NCBI RefSeq assembly: GCF_003285015.1
Contig: NZ_QMFB01000004.1
Coordinates: 1-64,000 of the forward strand
DNA length: 64,000 nt
Direction of reading: 5' to 3'
Origin: Paenibacillus contaminans
Lineage (GTDB): Bacteria; Bacillota; Bacilli; Paenibacillales; NBRC-103111
Numbering within the stretch: the first letter of the stretch is position 1; each line of letters opens with the position of its first letter. Positions 60,766 to 64,000 of the stretch are shown piece after piece. The notes below the pieces were generated by a model, which worked only from the letters and a program-made list of their open reading frames with translations, did not search any database and had not been told where the DNA came from. The translations under genes were made by a program, and so were the position numbers.

Positions 60766-63754
60766 ATCGTTCAACTCCTTCCCACGGTTTGTTTACTTGC
60801 GGCATATCGAGCGTGTGCGTCGCTTTGCCGTCCGGGGTCATAAATCCGAACTCCTGCGCTTTCCGCACCATCTCCCGGTCGATATTAACGATGCCTTCCT
60901 CGAGCGATTCGCGGAAGTTCATGCCGTCGACGACGGTACGGTTCCATGCGTTGTTCAGCTCCCGAGGGACGAAATAAGCGCCCGGAGGACTGGCCAGCTC
61001 TTTGTACCATTTCCATTGCTCGAGGATGACCTTAAGATCCTCCTTCGGCCATGGCAGACGGGTGAACGCCTCGATGTTGGCGGTGTTCCACCGGAACATG
61101 ACGCCGTTGAACGATTCCAGATCCGAGCCGAACCTTTCCTGCACGTCGGCGGACAACAGCCATTTCAGGAACGTCCATGCTTGTTCTTTTTTGTCGGAGC
61201 TCTTGTAAATAAATCCGGTCGTCTGTCCGCCGGAGGACCAGCGGGCGACCGTGCCGTCCGATTGTTTAACGCCGGGCAGCGGAGCGATTCCCCACCAGCC
61301 GGTTAATTCCGGCGCAGCTGCGGTTAACTGAATATACGCATTGAAGTCTGCGATCCCTATCGGCATGGAGCCTTTGCGGAAATGCTGGTAAAAGCTCGGG
61401 ACGCTTTTTTCCAAGTCATAAATGTTGAACAAATCGGTCCACTGCTTGAACCCCTTGAAAGCTTCCGGCGTTCCGAGCGCCGTGCTCAGGCCGTCTTTAT
61501 TGAAAAACTCCGCGCCGTTCTGGTACAAAAACGTAATGAAATCGTCCGTCGGCACATAAAAGTTGTAGCCGTTTTGCTGCAATGTCGGCAGCATATCGTA
61601 CACGTCGTCCCATGTGTCGGGGATGTTCAAACGGAGCCGCTCCAAAATGTCTTTCCGGTAAAACAGCACTTTAAACGATTGCGTTTCCGGAAGCGCGTAA
61701 TACCCTTTATCGTAATAAAAAGGAAGAAGCGCGCCTGGCGCGAACCGGTCCGCCACTTGCTTGAAGTCCGGGAATCCGCTCAAATCCTCGAGCGCCCCGC
61801 GCATGGCGAAATCGATCGATTTGTTCTGCGGCTGGCCGAGCGCAATGTCCGGCGATAGTCCTGCTGCGTTGGCGTAAATAAGCAAGTTTTCGTCCGGCAG
61901 CAAGCTGACTTTGACTTTAATGCCGGTTTGCGGCGTGAACATTTCATCGCTGATCTCTTGAAGCAGGTTGACGTAGTCGCGGGGACGGTTAACCCAAACG
62001 TTAAGAGCGCCCGCTTCGAGATCGCTCAAATCGTCCTTGCGGAGAAAAGAGCGGAAGAAGCTCATCGCAGACGTTTTCATTCTTTGGAAGAAGCCCGCTT
62101 CCATTTTCGGCGCAGACGACGATGCCGGAACGATGTAGAGTTGATCGAGCTGCAGGGGAGACTTGGTCAAAACTTCCCCTATGGCTCCGATTTTTTCTTG
62201 CAGCGCCGAAATATCGTCCATATGGTAAGGGATTTCGTTCGGGTATTTGAGATAGCTGTCGATATCGCGGACGATGTTCAGCAACGTTTGAACGCTGTTT
62301 TCCCGACGGCCGTTCGCTTTCAGCATGTTGTCCGCCATCGATTGCATCCGCTCCCTAACGTCCTGCAGGCGGTTCGGCAGCTCCGGGAAATCCACGTCTA
62401 TTTTCCAAGTGCGGTTTTTGTCCACGACATTGCCTGTCAGCGACTTCAGCTCCGCAGTCAACTGCCGCAGCTCGGCAGCCGCTTTCTCAGCTTCCATGAG
62501 AATCGCTTGGAAAGGGGAAATCGTAGCCGTCATAGACAGGACGTGATCGCCTTTATCCAAATATATTTCGAACGGATCGCCCGCTTCGTCGGACAGCGTG
62601 ACGCCGCGCCAGTTCAGATCGTACCGGAACGGGTAAGCGAGCAGTTCCTTGAACGGGACTTTGCCGTCGATCGCGATCGTACGGAAAGAGGTCATATTCG
62701 AAATCGTATTTTGCTTTGCGCGCATCGCAATTTTATAGCGCCCGCTATCCGGAACGGTGAACGACCACGTTATCGTCTGCCCGCCGCGCTGCCAGTTGGA
62801 GCCGCCTACCGTATTAAACGTTTCGTGCGCCCCGGCAGAAGGCGTCGACAGCGCGTCCTTATCTACAGCCATCTGGATGGCTGCATCGTTTTTGGCCGTC
62901 ATATGCTCCGCTTGTATTGGAATGACCTCGCCAAGCTTGCCTTGCTCGGCCGGGAGTTTGGCGGCGTAGGCCGTATAGTCTGCAGGGGTTTCCGGAGGCG
63001 TCAGCGTCAATCCGCCGATCGCGATCGGTTCGCTGCCGGACAAACGGATCGTATGCTCGCCTTGCGTCAAATACCATGTAAGCGGCTCGCTGTAGCCGCC
63101 GCCGTTGTCGCGGAAAGGCTCTTCGAGCCAGCCTTCCGACGAAAGCGATCTCGGGCGAATATCATTGCCCTTATCGTCCTGCTTGACGGGCAAATCGTCT
63201 TTAAATTGTCTGCGGAACGTTATCGCCCTCGCTTCGCGGAATGGAATGTTTCCGTCTATTGCGACCGCGAGCGATATGGGCCGCCGGTTCGACGACGCCG
63301 TCTGGTTCACGCTGTATGGGTAGTACTGCAAATTCAAGTGGTATAATCCTTCTTTATCCACTTTCACTTTGTATTCGATCCAATTGTCCCGGTCGCTCTT
63401 CCAGATCAGCACGCGTTCTTTTCCTTGGAAGCCGCCCGGCTGAGCCAATTGCTGCGGAGCCTGGGCATAAATATCGGCACCTGTTAGCCGATACGTGTTT
63501 GTGGCGTTCACATAACCTTTTTCGATCCAGTCCGCATAGACCTCGGCATAAAACGGTTCGATATCCGTATGCAATTCGCTCGCGCTTGCGTCAACGGCTT
63601 TTGATGAAGCCGCGCCGCTCTCCGCCGGTACGGTGCCGGAAGCGTACGCCGCTTTTTCAGGAGGAGGAGCGACGATGCCGGAGCCGGCAAGTATCAAGGC
63701 GGAGAGCGCAAGAGCGGCGATAGTACGTTTGTTCCTTTTTCGGCGACGGTGCAT
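60752..63754 (-). CDS. Solute-binding protein fused to a large N-terminal carbohydrate-binding-like region
   Basis: About 1000 residues, roughly twice the usual binding-protein length. After a signal peptide with basic start (RRRKRNKRT) come two beta-sandwich modules (about 70-280 with WIEYKVKVDKEGLYHLNLQY, and 285-420 with ITWSFTVPDSGRYKIAMRAK), a helical linker (about 420-590), and a family 1 binding domain (about 605-1000, from LNVWVNRPRDYVNLL). There is no lipobox Cys, so it may stay attached through its N-terminal helix. AGGAGG seven nt before the ATG at 63754 sets the start. It is the binding protein of the operon. Confidence 0.85.
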   Translation of the reverse strand: MHRRRKRNKRTIAALALSALILAGSGIVAPPPEKAAYASGTVPAESGAASSKAVDASASELHTDIEPFYAEVYADWIEKGYVNATNTYRLTGADIYAQAPQQLAQPGGFQGKERVLIWKSDRDNWIEYKVKVDKEGLYHLNLQYYPYSVNQTASSNRRPISLAVAIDGNIPFREARAITFRRQFKDDLPVKQDDKGNDIRPRSLSSEGWLEEPFRDNGGGYSEPLTWYLTQGEHTIRLSGSEPIAIGGLTLTPPETPADYTAYAAKLPAEQGKLGEVIPIQAEHMTAKNDAAIQMAVDKDALSTPSAGAHETFNTVGGSNWQRGGQTITWSFTVPDSGRYKIAMRAKQNTISNMTSFRTIAIDGKVPFKELLAYPFRYDLNWRGVTLSDEAGDPFEIYLDKGDHVLSMTATISPFQAILMEAEKAAAELRQLTAELKSLTGNVVDKNRTWKIDVDFPELPNRLQDVRERMQSMADNMLKANGRRENSVQTLLNIVRDIDSYLKYPNEIPYHMDDISALQEKIGAIGEVLTKSPLQLDQLYIVPASSSAPKMEAGFFQRMKTSAMSFFRSFLRKDDLSDLEAGALNVWVNRPRDYVNLLQEISDEMFTPQTGIKVKVSLLPDENLLIYANAAGLSPDIALGQPQNKSIDFAMRGALEDLSGFPDFKQVADRFAPGALLPFYYDKGYYALPETQSFKVLFYRKDILERLRLNIPDTWDDVYDMLPTLQQNGYNFYVPTDDFITFLYQNGAEFFNKDGLSTALGTPEAFKGFKQWTDLFNIYDLEKSVPSFYQHFRKGSMPIGIADFNAYIQLTAAAPELTGWWGIAPLPGVKQSDGTVARWSSGGQTTGFIYKSSDKKEQAWTFLKWLLSADVQERFGSDLESFNGVMFRWNTANIEAFTRLPWPKEDLKVILEQWKWYKELASPPGAYFVPRELNNAWNRTVVDGMNFRESLEEGIVNIDREMVRKAQEFGFMTPDGKATHTLDMPQVNKPWEGVERYVPK

Positions 63755-63774
63755 TGGAGGACCTCCTTTTATCT

Positions 63775-64000
63775 CTAAGAGCCGCATAACCGTTCGCCAC
63801 TGTCCCGGTCGAAAAATAACGCTTTGTGCATGTCGATGGCAGCCGATATTTTCATCTCGTCATCGTAATGATTGCGCGGGCTAGTACGGACGACAAGAAG
63901 GTTTGGCCCGCCGACATCGAGATGAAGGAACCGGTCTGCACCCATCAATTCGTCGAATTTGTGAATGCCGGTTATGACAGCGTTCGGAAACGCCTCGAAG
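63775..64000 (-). CDS. ABC transporter ATP-binding protein (MsmX/UgpC-like), C-terminal part
   Basis: The 75 codons to the window edge encode the regulatory TOBE-type tail of a sugar ABC ATPase: DRFLHLDVGGPNLLVV, SPRNHYDDEM and the closing IDMHKALFFDRDSGERLCGS. This ending (DM..A..FD..TGE.L) is characteristic of MsmX/UgpC/MalK-like proteins. The Walker motifs lie outside the window. It starts the visible operon, 20 nt before the fused binding protein, so this system has its own ATPase, unlike the other sugar transporters here. Confidence 0.85.
   Translation of the reverse strand, partial: FEAFPNAVITGIHKFDELMGADRFLHLDVGGPNLLVVRTSPRNHYDDEMKISAAIDMHKALFFDRDSGERLCGS

Noticed and set aside
61928-63346. 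472-codon plus-strand open frame opposite the fused binding protein
   Set aside because: Antisense shadow with Arg/Val-rich composition; the minus-strand gene has a signal peptide, domains and ribosome site.

Overview
The window looks like chromosomal DNA of a Paenibacillaceae bacterium (Paenibacillus or Cohnella-like). Support: many LplB/LplC- and MalF/MalG-type sugar permeases with lipoprotein binding proteins, two YesM/YesN-type two-component pairs with AraC output, an S-layer-homology (SLH) protein, DUF5696 and NHL/YIP1 proteins, a FIMAH-domain remnant, and AGGAGG-type ribosome sites. There is no rRNA, tRNA or CRISPR array that I can see. Most genes are on the minus strand. REGION 1 (about 0.4-19.4 kb) is a plant-polysaccharide locus read right to left: sensor kinase and response regulator, an SLH-anchored YVTN beta-propeller protein, a Tat-exported beta-helix (pectate-lyase-like) protein, a GH78 alpha-L-rhamnosidase, a binding protein with two permeases, a Gfo/Idh/MocA oxidoreductase, a putative glycoside hydrolase and a PIG-L deacetylase, closed by a terminator. 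A 41-bp promoter element is shared between the beta-propeller gene and the binding-protein gene. REGION 2 (19.4-28 kb) holds single genes: an N-acyl-D-amino-acid deacylase, a Tat-exported metallophosphoesterase, an MFS transporter, an SDR oxidoreductase, and DUF2306 and DUF1361 membrane proteins. REGION 3 (28.2-35 kb) is a second sugar ABC transporter with its own YesM/YesN pair, abutting a decayed FIMAH fragment. REGION 4 (35-52.3 kb) is accessory DNA. It contains an IS4-family element with intact terminal inverted repeats, a cluster of recombinase-like arm sites, fragments of SDR, DUF5348-like and histidine-phosphatase genes, IS1634-like and IS630 transposase pseudogenes, and a group II intron 3' end lying against a reverse-transcriptase fragment. 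Among these sit functional-looking genes: a permease pair without a binding protein, a 1464-residue secreted multi-CBM protein, an amidohydrolase plus Rieske protein, an AraC regulator, and an orphan binding protein. Two promoters here share an 18-bp box at the same distance from TATAAT, which probably defines the AraC regulon. REGION 5 (52.3-64 kb) is one tightly packed operon: ABC ATPase (cut by the window edge), a binding protein fused to a roughly 600-residue N-terminal carbohydrate-binding-like part, two permeases, an NHL-TPR-YIP1 membrane protein, a DUF5696 protein, and a second permease pair separated by a roughly 16-bp tandem repeat. It is the best candidate in the window for an uncharacterised system. 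A second notable item is a dispersed repeat made of 51-bp units, present near 23.0 kb and, shorter and inverted in orientation, near 52.0 kb.
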